57,225 nt of DNA. Origin: Alkalispirochaeta americana (GTDB lineage: Bacteria > Spirochaetota > Spirochaetia > DSM-27196 > Alkalispirochaetaceae). The notes beneath the pieces were generated by a model. That model did no database searches and had not been told where the DNA came from. It worked only from the letters and a program-made list of their open reading frames with translations. Location: positions 1-57,225 of the forward strand of contig NZ_FTMS01000019.1 in NCBI RefSeq assembly GCF_900156105.1, in the 5' to 3' direction. The translations under genes were made by a program, and so were the position numbers. This document shows positions 16,075-23,401 of the stretch, one piece after another. Numbering within the stretch: the first letter of the stretch is position 1; each line of letters begins with the position of its first letter.

Positions 16075-17197
16075 CGGATTTGAGGGGAAGGGAAAAGCAG
16101 AAGGAGCTTCCTCCCCCGGGGCGAGGCTCGTACCAGATTGTTCCCAGATGGCCCAGGACAATTTTCTGGGCAATCGAGAGGCCCAAGCCTGTGCTGGTCT
16201 CGTTCTCTGGAAGTTTTACCGAAATCTTGGCAAAAGCCTTGAACAACTTGTGCTGGTCCTCCTCGGGAACCCCCGGACCACGATCACTCACGGTAAAAAC
16301 TACCTGCTCCGCGCCGCGAAGCACGGCGATGTCCACGGACTCACCGGAGGGAGAAAACTTCACCGCATTTGATATGAGATTGTTCAAAACCTGTTCAATT
16401 TTGAGGGCATCAAACGCCAGGGGCGGCACCTCGTCACAGGCAACAAGGTGAAGGGTAATCTGCTTTCGATCAGCCAGGATTTGATTTACCCTGATGATCT
16501 TCCGCAGGAATGGCTGTATTTCAAGGAGTTCGATGTCAAGATTAAGTTTCCCCATCTCTATGCGAGCCAAGGTGAGAAGATCGTCCAGAAGGCGCAACAT
16601 GAAATTACTTGATGCCTTGATCATGTCCAGCAACTCGGACTGATCATCACTCAGAGCCTCGCCGGAGTTATCCAGCAGAAAAGAACTCAAACTGAAGATA
16701 GCACTGATGGGGTTGCGGAGATCGTGAGCGGCCATTCCCACAAACTGGTTTTTCAGGTCATTCAGTTTTTTCAGCTCGGCATTCTTTTTATAGAGTTCCC
16801 TGTTCAGGTTCGAGGCTTCGGCGTTCAGGCTGGTCAGGGTTTGCTGCAAACCCACCAGCTCTTCCACTGGCAACTCCCCCAGAAACAACCACCCCTTGTC
16901 CCCAAGGGGCACTAATCGGACCTGCAAGGTCTGGGGGAGATGCTCTCCACAGGAAACGGTGATCATTTGCGGGGCTCGAGCAAGCTCCTCCAGGGCTGTT
17001 CTGTCATCGCCGTGGGAAAACCCGGGAGTCATCTCGGAAAAGGGCCTTCCCCGGGGATCCTCACCGAAAAGCTGCGCCGCGTATCGGTTGGCGTCCAGCA
17101 CCGTGCCCTGGCTATCCAGAAGGAGGACGTAGAAGGACGCTTCTTCCAGGCAAAACCGGAAGAGCTCTTCCCTGACACCGGAATCGGCAAGTCTCAT
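16025..17197 (-). CDS. PAS-domain sensor histidine kinase, B12-sensor operon
   Basis: A 390-residue soluble kinase. ATG 17197 forms an ATGA overlap with the upstream stop and has AGGAG 7 nt before it. Domains: a PAS-like sensor (about 15-110, 'FYVLLLDSQGTVLDANRYAAQLFG'), a short coiled coil (115-150), a HisKA domain with phospho-acceptor H158 in 'GMAAHDLRNPISAIF', and an ATPase domain with 'NLISNAVKFSP', 'DRGPGVP' and 'TGLGLSIA'. It has no membrane segment, so it senses a cytoplasmic cue or partner. It is the last gene of a three-gene operon with the cobalamin protein and the HD-GYP regulator, which suggests that the B12 protein modulates it. Confidence 0.88.
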   Translation of the reverse strand: MRLADSGVREELFRFCLEEASFYVLLLDSQGTVLDANRYAAQLFGEDPRGRPFSEMTPGFSHGDDRTALEELARAPQMITVSCGEHLPQTLQVRLVPLGDKGWLFLGELPVEELVGLQQTLTSLNAEASNLNRELYKKNAELKKLNDLKNQFVGMAAHDLRNPISAIFSLSSFLLDNSGEALSDDQSELLDMIKASSNFMLRLLDDLLTLARIEMGKLNLDIELLEIQPFLRKIIRVNQILADRKQITLHLVACDEVPPLAFDALKIEQVLNNLISNAVKFSPSGESVDIAVLRGAEQVVFTVSDRGPGVPEEDQHKLFKAFAKISVKLPENETSTGLGLSIAQKIVLGHLGTIWYEPRPGGGSSFCFSLPLKSVIPPKNSPGQKTHGLE

Positions 17198-17871
17198 GGA
17201 AAGCTCCTGCCGGGCTGATGAAGGTCGCATAAATCGCCCCCCGTGATCATTTCTTCCAGTTTTTCCAGGGATTCCACATAGAACACGCCCGGAACATCGG
17301 GAAGAGATTCACCTCCTCCATTCTGAAAAGCCCTTCCGCCCAGAAGGACAGGCAGGGAGGGATAGCGCTCCCGGAGATGAGAAATCATGCCTCCGAGAAC
17401 CGCCAGATGGGAGGCGACACTCACGGAAAGAGCCAGAATGTCGGGGTCTTTCTCCTCCACGATGGAGCAAAGCTGATCCAGCGGTGTATTGGCCCCCAAA
17501 AAATAGCCATCCCACCCGTGGAGTTCAAAGATATCAGCCACCATCTTTCCACCCAACTGGTGATATTCGTGGGCTATGCAGGATATAACAGCCTTGCATC
17601 CACAGTGATCGGCCCCGAAGATGCGGGGATACACCAGAGAGAGAAGATTTTCCGTGATGGCTGTAGCAATATGCTCCACTGCAACGGAGATCTGGTTTGT
17701 CTCCCACAAGTGGCCGACCTCGTAAAGCGATCGATGAAAAACAAGGCGATACAAATCCCGAATTGCAATGTCATCGGAGAGCCACGCCTCCACATGGCGA
17801 TAGCACTCGCTCTTGCCACCAGCTAACAATGCCTCGAGATAGGCCTGGTAATCCTCCTCACGTACTTTCAT
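17194..17871 (-). CDS. Cobalamin-binding sensor protein, CarH-like light-sensing module
   Basis: A 225-residue protein; ATG 17871 overlaps the upstream stop by 14 bp. Residues 1-85 form a helical cap (B12-binding_2 type), and residues 92-215 form a Rossmann-like B12-binding domain. W56, nine residues, then E66-H67 reproduces the W-x9-E-H signature that shields AdoCbl in CarH photoreceptors. E102-Y-H104-x2-G107 is the E/D-x-H-x2-G motif, with H104 as lower cobalt ligand. 'FLGANTP' and 'LALSVSV' follow the family pattern. Unlike CarH there is no MerR DNA-binding domain, and the His next to Trp that binds cobalt after illumination in CarH is Glu57 here. Its place between a kinase and a REC/HD-GYP protein suggests a signalling rather than an enzymatic role. 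Confidence 0.85.
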   Translation of the reverse strand: MKVREEDYQAYLEALLAGGKSECYRHVEAWLSDDIAIRDLYRLVFHRSLYEVGHLWETNQISVAVEHIATAITENLLSLVYPRIFGADHCGCKAVISCIAHEYHQLGGKMVADIFELHGWDGYFLGANTPLDQLCSIVEEKDPDILALSVSVASHLAVLGGMISHLRERYPSLPVLLGGRAFQNGGGESLPDVPGVFYVESLEKLEEMITGGDLCDLHQPGRSFP

Positions 17872-18949
17872 AACGATGAACCTCGCTGTGGTTGTTCTGA
17901 TCGGCGAATCTTTGCCGTATCTCGCAAATCTCCGGCAGGAGGCGATCAAACAAGGCTACCAGATCGGGGTCGAAGTGTCTGCCGGATTCATCACGGATCA
18001 GGCGGGTGGCGGCTTCCACGGACCAGGCATCTTTATACGGTCGAACCGATGTCAAGGCATCGAAAACATCGACCACTGCAACCAGACGTGCCGAGAGGGG
18101 GATTGATTCCCCCGCCAGCCCCCGGGGATAACCGCTTCCGTCCCATTTTTCATGGTGCGCCAGGGCAATCTCTCGGGCCAGATGAAACAACTCGTTGTCT
18201 TCACCGGAGAGCAGATCAGCACCAATAAGGGTGTGACGCTTCATGATCTTCCACTCCCCGGCGGTCAACGCTCCCGGTTTGAGCAGGATTTTGTCGGGGA
18301 TGCCGATCTTGCCCACATCGTGCATCGGGGCAGCCTCCAGAAGCATTTCACAGTCCGTCTCGCCCCATCCTGCGTGACGGGCCAACAAGGCCGCCCCATG
18401 GCTCACCCGAAGTACATGCTGGCCTGTCTCATTGTCACGGTACTCGGCTGCCCTGCCCAGGCGATGAATAACCTGCATTCGGGTCCGCAGAAGATCGTCT
18501 GTTCTGGCCTGGACCATCCAGTCCAGAGTTTCCTTTTGGGCGTGGAGCATTTTATGCGCAAGATGTGCCTCAAGCGTGGTGCGAACCCGGGCAAACAACT
18601 CCGCCATATCGAGGGGCTTCATGATGTAATCGCGGGCACCGCACTGGAAGGCCTGCAACAAGGAATCCCGCCCCGCCCGGGCGGTCAGAACCACGATGGG
18701 GGCCCGAACCGCCACGTCCAGGGATTGTAGATCCTCCATAACACCGTAGCCATCACGATGGGGCATGTTCAGGTCAAGGAGCACCAGATCGGGCCGGATC
18801 TCCTGATACAGCTCGACAACCTGCCGCGAATCCTGTACTCCGGTCAGATTGAAGTAGCCCTGGGATTCCAGCATTTTGCGTAACACCTGCAGATTGGTAA
18901 ATTCATCGTCCACCATCAGTATCCGGGCAGAACGAATCAAGGCATCCAT
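17858..18949 (-). CDS. Response regulator with HD-GYP c-di-GMP phosphodiesterase output
   Basis: A 363-residue RpfG-type protein. ATG 18949 is chosen for its GGAGAG site. The receiver domain (8-125) has the acidic pair D14-D15, phospho-acceptor D59 ('LVLLDLNMPHRDGYG') and K111. A linker helix leads to an HD-GYP domain (about 155-350) with H210-D211 in 'APMHDVGKIGIPDK' and 'HHEKWDGSGYPRGLAGE' at 265-281. All catalytic motifs are intact, so it should cleave c-di-GMP. It is the first gene of the operon with the cobalamin protein and PAS kinase, and is the probable output of that kinase. Confidence 0.92.
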   Translation of the reverse strand: MDALIRSARILMVDDEFTNLQVLRKMLESQGYFNLTGVQDSRQVVELYQEIRPDLVLLDLNMPHRDGYGVMEDLQSLDVAVRAPIVVLTARAGRDSLLQAFQCGARDYIMKPLDMAELFARVRTTLEAHLAHKMLHAQKETLDWMVQARTDDLLRTRMQVIHRLGRAAEYRDNETGQHVLRVSHGAALLARHAGWGETDCEMLLEAAPMHDVGKIGIPDKILLKPGALTAGEWKIMKRHTLIGADLLSGEDNELFHLAREIALAHHEKWDGSGYPRGLAGESIPLSARLVAVVDVFDALTSVRPYKDAWSVEAATRLIRDESGRHFDPDLVALFDRLLPEICEIRQRFADQNNHSEVHRYEST

Positions 18950-19155
18950 GTCTTCTCTCCAAGCATGACAAGAAAAAAACACACAAGACCGATCCCTGGC
19001 ACCTGCTCCCTGGGGCCGTTGCGCAGGGCATGACCGATATCCCCACAGGATCTGAGACGACTTACGTACATCACAGTGATATTTTTATACACTCCCGAAG
19101 AATCTTCAAGACGAAAATCGGGAGCATTCCTGTGGAAACTACCTGGAACAAGAAG

Positions 19156-19203
19156 CCAGAGTCTCAAAACGCGGAGTGACCTGCGATAGATCCGAGACTC
19201 TGG
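19156..19203 (-). terminator. Inverted repeat after WYL gene, possible terminator
   Basis: CCAGAGTCTC and its exact complement GAGACTCTGG flank 28 bp, starting 3 bp past the WYL stop. The rest of the 257-bp gap (18950-19206) shows no other gene and should contain the promoter of the HD-GYP operon. There is no T-run, so termination is only likely. Confidence 0.45.
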
Positions 19204-19206
19204 AGG

Positions 19207-20142
19207 CTAGCCGTACCGGGCTGCCACTTTCTCCGCCGATTCCCGGATAATAGTGCGGATATGCTCCGGTTCCAGAACTTCCAGGTGGGGACCAAAGGAG
19301 AGAAGATACCCGTAGAGCCAGGTATCTTCCGGCATTCGAAGCGTCACCAGGGAGGAGCCATCGGCCAAGGTCTTTACCTGCCCTGCGTCATAGCATTCCT
19401 CCACGATCGGCCGCAGGAGAGGAGAAAACTTGAGGGATAGTTCCACCGCACCCGGAGGTGAATCGCCTTGGGCCTCTCCAAGGAACTCAGAGAGGGTCTT
19501 CTTTTTCCGGACAAAGCGAGGCGAGAGAATCTCCGGATCAACGATACGGGAAATCCTGAACAGGCGATAATCCTCCCTGAGGCGGCAATAGCCGTAGAGA
19601 TACCACGACCGCCATCGAAAGGCGATGGTCAGGGGCTCCACTACCCGGAGCGAGGACTCAAGCTTGTTGCTGGTGTAGGAGAACCTCAGAGGACGCTCCT
19701 CTTCCACAGCCTGCCGAACACAGCGAAATACTCCTCCCCGTCGAGGGTCTCCACCGAGCATCGTGAAATCCATAGAGAGTTTCTCATTTTGCGCAGCCAG
19801 AAGATCCATGCTGCGGTCGGGCACGAGAGCCCTGATTTTCTCGAGGGTTTCACCAAAGGACTGGTCCGACATTGAAGCTCCCACGCTTTCGAGGGAGGTA
19901 ATGATCCGACAGAAATCATCGGCCGTGATCAACTGTCGATCCAGCTTGTAGGAGTCCATGATCCCATAGCCGCCACCGGAGCCCTGGACCGCGTAGATCG
20001 GTATTCCTGCCAGTTCGAGGGTCTGCATATCACGCTGGATCGTTCTGACGGTGACTCCGAAGCGCTGAGCGAGCTCCCGGGCGCAGAGACGGTCATGATT
20101 CAGGAGGCACATGATAATCGCAAGAAGCCGGTCTATCTTCAC
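19207..20142 (-). CDS. WYL-domain transcriptional regulator (YafY-like)
   Basis: A 311-residue protein. GTG 20142 gives the family N-terminus 'VKIDRLLAIIMCLLNHDR'; a further GTG at 20184 is possible but neither has a clear ribosome site. An HTH_11 winged helix occupies 1-60 ('LAQRFGVTVRTIQRDMQTLELAGIPI'). The WYL domain (about 130-210) has 'PLRFSYTSN' and 'RWRSWYLYGYCRLREDYRLFRISRI', followed by a WCX-like C-terminal domain. WYL proteins commonly control the divergent neighbour, here the serine hydrolase gene. The ligand is unknown. Confidence 0.85.
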   Translation of the reverse strand: MKIDRLLAIIMCLLNHDRLCARELAQRFGVTVRTIQRDMQTLELAGIPIYAVQGSGGGYGIMDSYKLDRQLITADDFCRIITSLESVGASMSDQSFGETLEKIRALVPDRSMDLLAAQNEKLSMDFTMLGGDPRRGGVFRCVRQAVEEERPLRFSYTSNKLESSLRVVEPLTIAFRWRSWYLYGYCRLREDYRLFRISRIVDPEILSPRFVRKKKTLSEFLGEAQGDSPPGAVELSLKFSPLLRPIVEECYDAGQVKTLADGSSLVTLRMPEDTWLYGYLLSFGPHLEVLEPEHIRTIIRESAEKVAARYG

Positions 20143-20267
20143 GGGAACAAGTGTAGCACCGAAGTCGGAGCTCAACAATTTCACGTGCTGGTTATCGGGG
20201 ATTATGTCGGGAGCTTCATGTTTTTCCTCTTTGGATCTATGGTGGTTCAGGAGGCTCGATTACTCAC

Positions 20268-21401
20268 ATGAAGATTGTTGTTATATCCATGGCCCTGGTC
20301 GTGTTTGCGGTCTCATTGGCCGTACTGTATCTGAAGCATCGGATGAGAAATCCCGACGATAGCAAAAACCTTGAGGCCGCAGTTGATGCAAAACTGATTC
20401 AGTTCATGCGCAAAAAATTGCATCTTGCCGTAGTAGTTGGCGTGTACAGGGATGGGCGCTCCTTCGTACGCGGATATGGAACTGTCCGCACAGAGGCCCC
20501 GGTACTCCCCGATGCCACGACGGCATTCCAAATCGGATCGGTCAGCAAAATCTTTACCGCGACGCTATTGCAGACCCTTTGCGACGAGGGGGTTGTTTCC
20601 ATGGAAACAACGCTGAATGAACTGCTTGGCGGTTCGATACCTTTGTCACCAGCGGCCCAAGGTGTCACCCTAAAGCAACTCGTCACCCATACCTCCGGTT
20701 TTCCGAGCGTCCCCAAGTCGCTCGAGCTCAAGGCAACTGAACTGGCTGGAAAAGAGGAGCTGATGGGCAACCCCTATAGCTATCTCGGCCCGGAATTTGT
20801 CTTCGACTATCTGGCAACCACAGAGGGCACGCGCAAACCTGGTCGATTCGAGTATTCCAATCTCGGCATGGGGTTGTTGGGTCATGTTCTTGAGCATGTC
20901 ACCGGAAGAGACTACGAATCCCTGGTCAGGGAAAAGGTCCTGGCACCCCTTGGTATGAACGAAACCGTGATAACCTTGACCCCGGATATTGAAGATCGCC
21001 TGACCCGGGGATACACGGCAAAAGGTGAACCTGCAGGGATATGGACCTTTGCGGCGCTGGCCGGCGCGGGCGCCTACATTTCCAGCGCCAAAGATATGCT
21101 TCGGTTCATTGAGGCCTGCCTTGGAGAACAAGGGTCAGCGTCACAGCAATTTGATGCGATGCGCAGGCCACAATCGGAGGGGGTCACCGGCATCGGCTGG
21201 ATGCAACCAACATTTTTAGACCGGTTTCTCGGCAATCGAAAGGTGGTATGGCACAACGGGATGGTCGGCGGATATGCCTCGTATCTCTCTATTGATGCAG
21301 AAACCAGGACGGGTGTCGTGATTCTGACAAACCAGGCCCGTGCCACGAGACTGCTCATGCTGGGGATTGGGCTTATGCGTCAGGTGCGCACCCAATCATG
21401 A
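20268..21401 (+). CDS. Serine hydrolase of the beta-lactamase/penicillin-binding-protein class C fold
   Basis: A 377-residue exported protein anchored by an N-terminal hydrophobic helix (1-22). Catalytic motifs: S91-V-S-K94 ('FQIGSVSKIFTATLL'), the Tyr motif 'FEYSNLGMGLLG' and 'HNGMVGGYAS' in place of KTG. 'VTLKQLVTHTSGFP' is typical of the family. Such proteins act as esterases, D-peptidases or peptidoglycan amidohydrolases; a true beta-lactamase role is not implied. It is divergent from the WYL regulator, 125 bp away. Its base composition is slightly less GC-rich than the genes to its left, which may mark the approach of the accessory island. Confidence 0.85.
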   Translation: MKIVVISMALVVFAVSLAVLYLKHRMRNPDDSKNLEAAVDAKLIQFMRKKLHLAVVVGVYRDGRSFVRGYGTVRTEAPVLPDATTAFQIGSVSKIFTATLLQTLCDEGVVSMETTLNELLGGSIPLSPAAQGVTLKQLVTHTSGFPSVPKSLELKATELAGKEELMGNPYSYLGPEFVFDYLATTEGTRKPGRFEYSNLGMGLLGHVLEHVTGRDYESLVREKVLAPLGMNETVITLTPDIEDRLTRGYTAKGEPAGIWTFAALAGAGAYISSAKDMLRFIEACLGEQGSASQQFDAMRRPQSEGVTGIGWMQPTFLDRFLGNRKVVWHNGMVGGYASYLSIDAETRTGVVILTNQARATRLLMLGIGLMRQVRTQS

Positions 21402-21427
21402 GCACCGAAGCCTTATGTTCCATTGGC

Positions 21428-21459
21428 TGTACAAGTTGGTTTTTTAGTTGTATACTTGT
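21428..21459. promoter_or_regulatory. Probable YefM/YoeB operator
   Basis: TGTACA (21428-21433) overlaps an ACAAGT...ACTTGT inverted repeat (21431-21436 and 21454-21459) that includes TTGTATAC. YefM is known to bind palindromes with TGTACA cores, and this lies 28-58 bp before yefM. Confidence 0.6.
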
Positions 21460-21486
21460 CTCATTAAGCGGACATGTGGAGGTTTT

Positions 21487-21741
21487 ATGAGAATTGTGTC
21501 TTTTACCGAAGCCCGAAATAGTTTAAAGAGCGTTTTGGATACCGTTGTTAATGACGCAGATACAACCGTGATTACACGTCGAGATTCTGAAGATGCTGTT
21601 GTTATGTCATTGGATTATTATAACAGCTTAATGGAAACGGTTCATTTGCTTCGTTCTCCAGCAAATGCTGAGCACTTACATCGTTCAATTGCTCAATTTA
21701 AAGCGGGTAAAGTGAGTCAAAGAGATGTAATCGATGAGTAG
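21487..21741 (+). CDS. yefM: Antitoxin YefM (Phd/YefM family)
   Basis: An 84-residue antitoxin; ATG 21487 follows GGAGG at ideal spacing. The N-terminal DNA-binding and dimer fold is 'RIVSFTEARNSLKSVLDTVVND', with 'TTVITRR' and 'AVVMSLDYYNSLMETVHLL' as in E. coli YefM. The polar C-terminus should wrap the toxin. It overlaps yoeB by 8 bp. AT-rich codon use contrasts with the GC-rich chromosome and points to transfer. Confidence 0.93.
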   Translation: MRIVSFTEARNSLKSVLDTVVNDADTTVITRRDSEDAVVMSLDYYNSLMETVHLLRSPANAEHLHRSIAQFKAGKVSQRDVIDE

Positions 21742-21997
21742 TCGCTTAGTATCTTGGACGGATGAATCTTGGAGCGATTATGTGTATTGGCAGACGCAAG
21801 ACAAGAAAACCCTTAAACGTATAAATAAGCTCATCACGGATGTTAAGCGTTCTCCATTTGAGGGCATAGGTAAGCCTGAGCAACTAAAGGAAAATTTGTC
21901 CGGTTTCTGGTCGCGACGAATGGACGATACGAATAGGTTAGTTTATACGGTTGATGATAGTGCGATCACAATAATTTCGTGCCGCTATCACTATTAA
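21734..21997 (+). CDS. yoeB: Toxin YoeB (ribosome-dependent mRNA endoribonuclease)
   Basis: An 87-residue RelE-superfamily toxin that cleaves mRNA in the ribosomal A site. It shows the YoeB line 'WTDESWSDYVYWQTQDKKTLKRINKLI', 'PFEGIGKPEQLKENLSGFWSRRM' with the catalytic Glu and Arg region, and the C-terminal 'SCRYHY' with the conserved His-Tyr pair. The module appears intact. Start ATG lies inside the last codons of yefM. Confidence 0.95.
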   Translation: MSSRLVSWTDESWSDYVYWQTQDKKTLKRINKLITDVKRSPFEGIGKPEQLKENLSGFWSRRMDDTNRLVYTVDDSAITIISCRYHY

Positions 21998-22061
21998 TTT
22001 AGGTCTTATCGTCAGGTACCTATCAAAGCGTTAACTCGAGATGATCACACGGAGGTTTCCC

Positions 22062-22757
22062 TTGAAAACCATAGGTCTAATTGGCGGAATGAGCTGGGAG
22101 TCAACTCAGACTTATTACCGGCTGATAAACCAGAAAATAAGAGACGAACTAGGCGGGCTCCATTCGGCAAGGCTGGTTCTCTACAGCGTGGATTTTGCAG
22201 AAATTGAGGCGTTACAACACCGGGGAGATTGGCAGGGAACAGCGGAAATACTTGTCTCAGTTGGTGGAGCAGTTGAATCGGCAGGGGCAGAGTTCCTGGT
22301 TCTCTGTACGAATACGATGCATAAAGTCGCCTCCGAAATTGAGCACTCATTAAGCATCCCCCTTCTTCACATCGCAGATGCCACGGCCAACGTACTCAAA
22401 ACAGATGGGGTAACATGCGTAGGGCTGCTGGGGACAAAGTTTACTATGGAGCAGACCTTTTACCTGGGTCGCCTTCAAGATCATGGCGTACAGGTTGTTG
22501 TACCAGATGAGAACCAGAGACAGCGTATTCATTCGGTGATTTATAATGAGCTGTGCCGAGGGGTGGTCAAACCCGATTCAAAAACCTTCTATCTTGATGT
22601 AGTAGCATCATTGGCTGAGCGCGGTGCTCAAGGGGTGATCTTAGGGTGCACGGAAATAGGTCTTTTGATCCAGGGTCCGGACACGAAGGTCAGACTCTAC
22701 GATACTACAGAAATACATGCTGAGCAGGCGGTTCAGCATGCCTTGGGAAAGATTTGA
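22062..22757 (+). CDS. Aspartate/glutamate racemase family protein
   Basis: A 231-residue PLP-independent racemase. TTG 22062 is taken as start because GGAGG sits 6 nt upstream and the product then starts MKTIGLIGGMSWEST, the family N-terminus. The two catalytic cysteines are present in 'LVLCTNTMHK' and 'VILGCTEIGLL'. The closest type is E. coli YgeA / aspartate racemase, so D-amino-acid formation is likely but the substrate is not fixed by sequence. It lies in the accessory region after yefM-yoeB, with moderate AT content. Confidence 0.88.
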   Translation: MKTIGLIGGMSWESTQTYYRLINQKIRDELGGLHSARLVLYSVDFAEIEALQHRGDWQGTAEILVSVGGAVESAGAEFLVLCTNTMHKVASEIEHSLSIPLLHIADATANVLKTDGVTCVGLLGTKFTMEQTFYLGRLQDHGVQVVVPDENQRQRIHSVIYNELCRGVVKPDSKTFYLDVVASLAERGAQGVILGCTEIGLLIQGPDTKVRLYDTTEIHAEQAVQHALGKI

Positions 22758-23401
22758 AGAAGCCCAGCAGCGCGGAACATTTCAACACAAATGACATCTG
22801 ATCTTTGAGATTGATCATGCCGACATTTTACCATTCGGTGGAGACGGTCCGCCCCCAGCCCCCGCCAGGCAGGGCGAGACCCAACCTGGCTACGCCCTCC
22901 CCCATCGTCACGGATACCGCAGGGGCAGGCATCCCAGGGGGGTCTCCCCGCGCAGGCCCTTCTCGCTCTCCTGGATCGCCCCAGGATCAGGAGTGCCGGG
23001 CAGCGGAATGCTGTCCTGCTAATAGATGACCAGCGGCTCAAGATTGACAAGATACCGGCCCGGCTTCACCACGATTCCCAGTTCCAACAACTCTGTCTCG
23101 TTGTAGTGTTTCATACCCCTCAAGAGGGGCCGGTGGGTTCTGCTGCTTGTCTGGGGAGGAAAGTTTTTCAAAAGTTTTCGTGGTGGGCGGCTGGGGGATA
23201 TCCGCCATCTGCCAGAATCGAGATGAGAGAAGATATACCGGATACAGCGGTCTCAACGGTACAGGGGGAGATAGCTTCTTTTTGGTAGCCCGAGGGCGGT
23301 TTCCGTGGTAGAGTTTTGGCATTGTTTTTCGGGGGAAGTGTTGGGAGTTGGGGGGACGGATTTACGGGGCTAATGGATTATCAGGGGCTGCCTAATTGTT
23401 G
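22758..23401. other. Gene-poor stretch before the cassette array
   Basis: There is no convincing intact gene in these 644 bp. The left half is GC-rich with a degenerate leftward reading frame (listed separately). The right half (23100-23400) has G-rich runs and no gene-like codon pattern. GTTAGAT at 23401-23407 is the left boundary of the first integron cassette. The bases just before it could be an attI or a decayed attC, but I could not resolve a hairpin there. Confidence 0.6.
22908..23114 (-). pseudogene. Small leftward frame interrupted by an amber codon
   Basis: From ATG 23114 the frame reads MKHYNETELLELGIVVKPGR and on to 'LVNLEPLVIY', stops at TAG (23019-23021), and continues open as 'QDSIPLPGTPDPGAIQ' until TGA at 22908. 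The proline-rich continuation looks coding, as if one CAG had become TAG or the start of a gene were fused to unrelated sequence. I do not recognise a family. It may be a remnant of a mobile or duplicated gene. Confidence 0.3.

Noticed and set aside
17950-19206. Cobalamin riboswitch upstream of the B12-sensor operon
   Set aside because: No conserved B12-box-like element or compatible structure could be recognised in the 257 bp before the operon.
20268-21401. Beta-lactamase resistance gene
   Set aside because: The SxxK/Tyr/HNG motif set is shared by many esterases and peptidases; nothing specific for beta-lactam hydrolysis is visible.
22733-23050. Leftward 105-codon frame overlapping the end of the racemase gene
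   Set aside because: Arg/Cys/Gly-rich product without motif; a different frame in the same stretch gives a more protein-like sequence, itself only listed as a remnant.
23341-23401. attI site or a further attC upstream of cassette 1
   Set aside because: Only the GTTAGAT boundary is clear; I could not find a hairpin or a matching R'' upstream, so no site is called.
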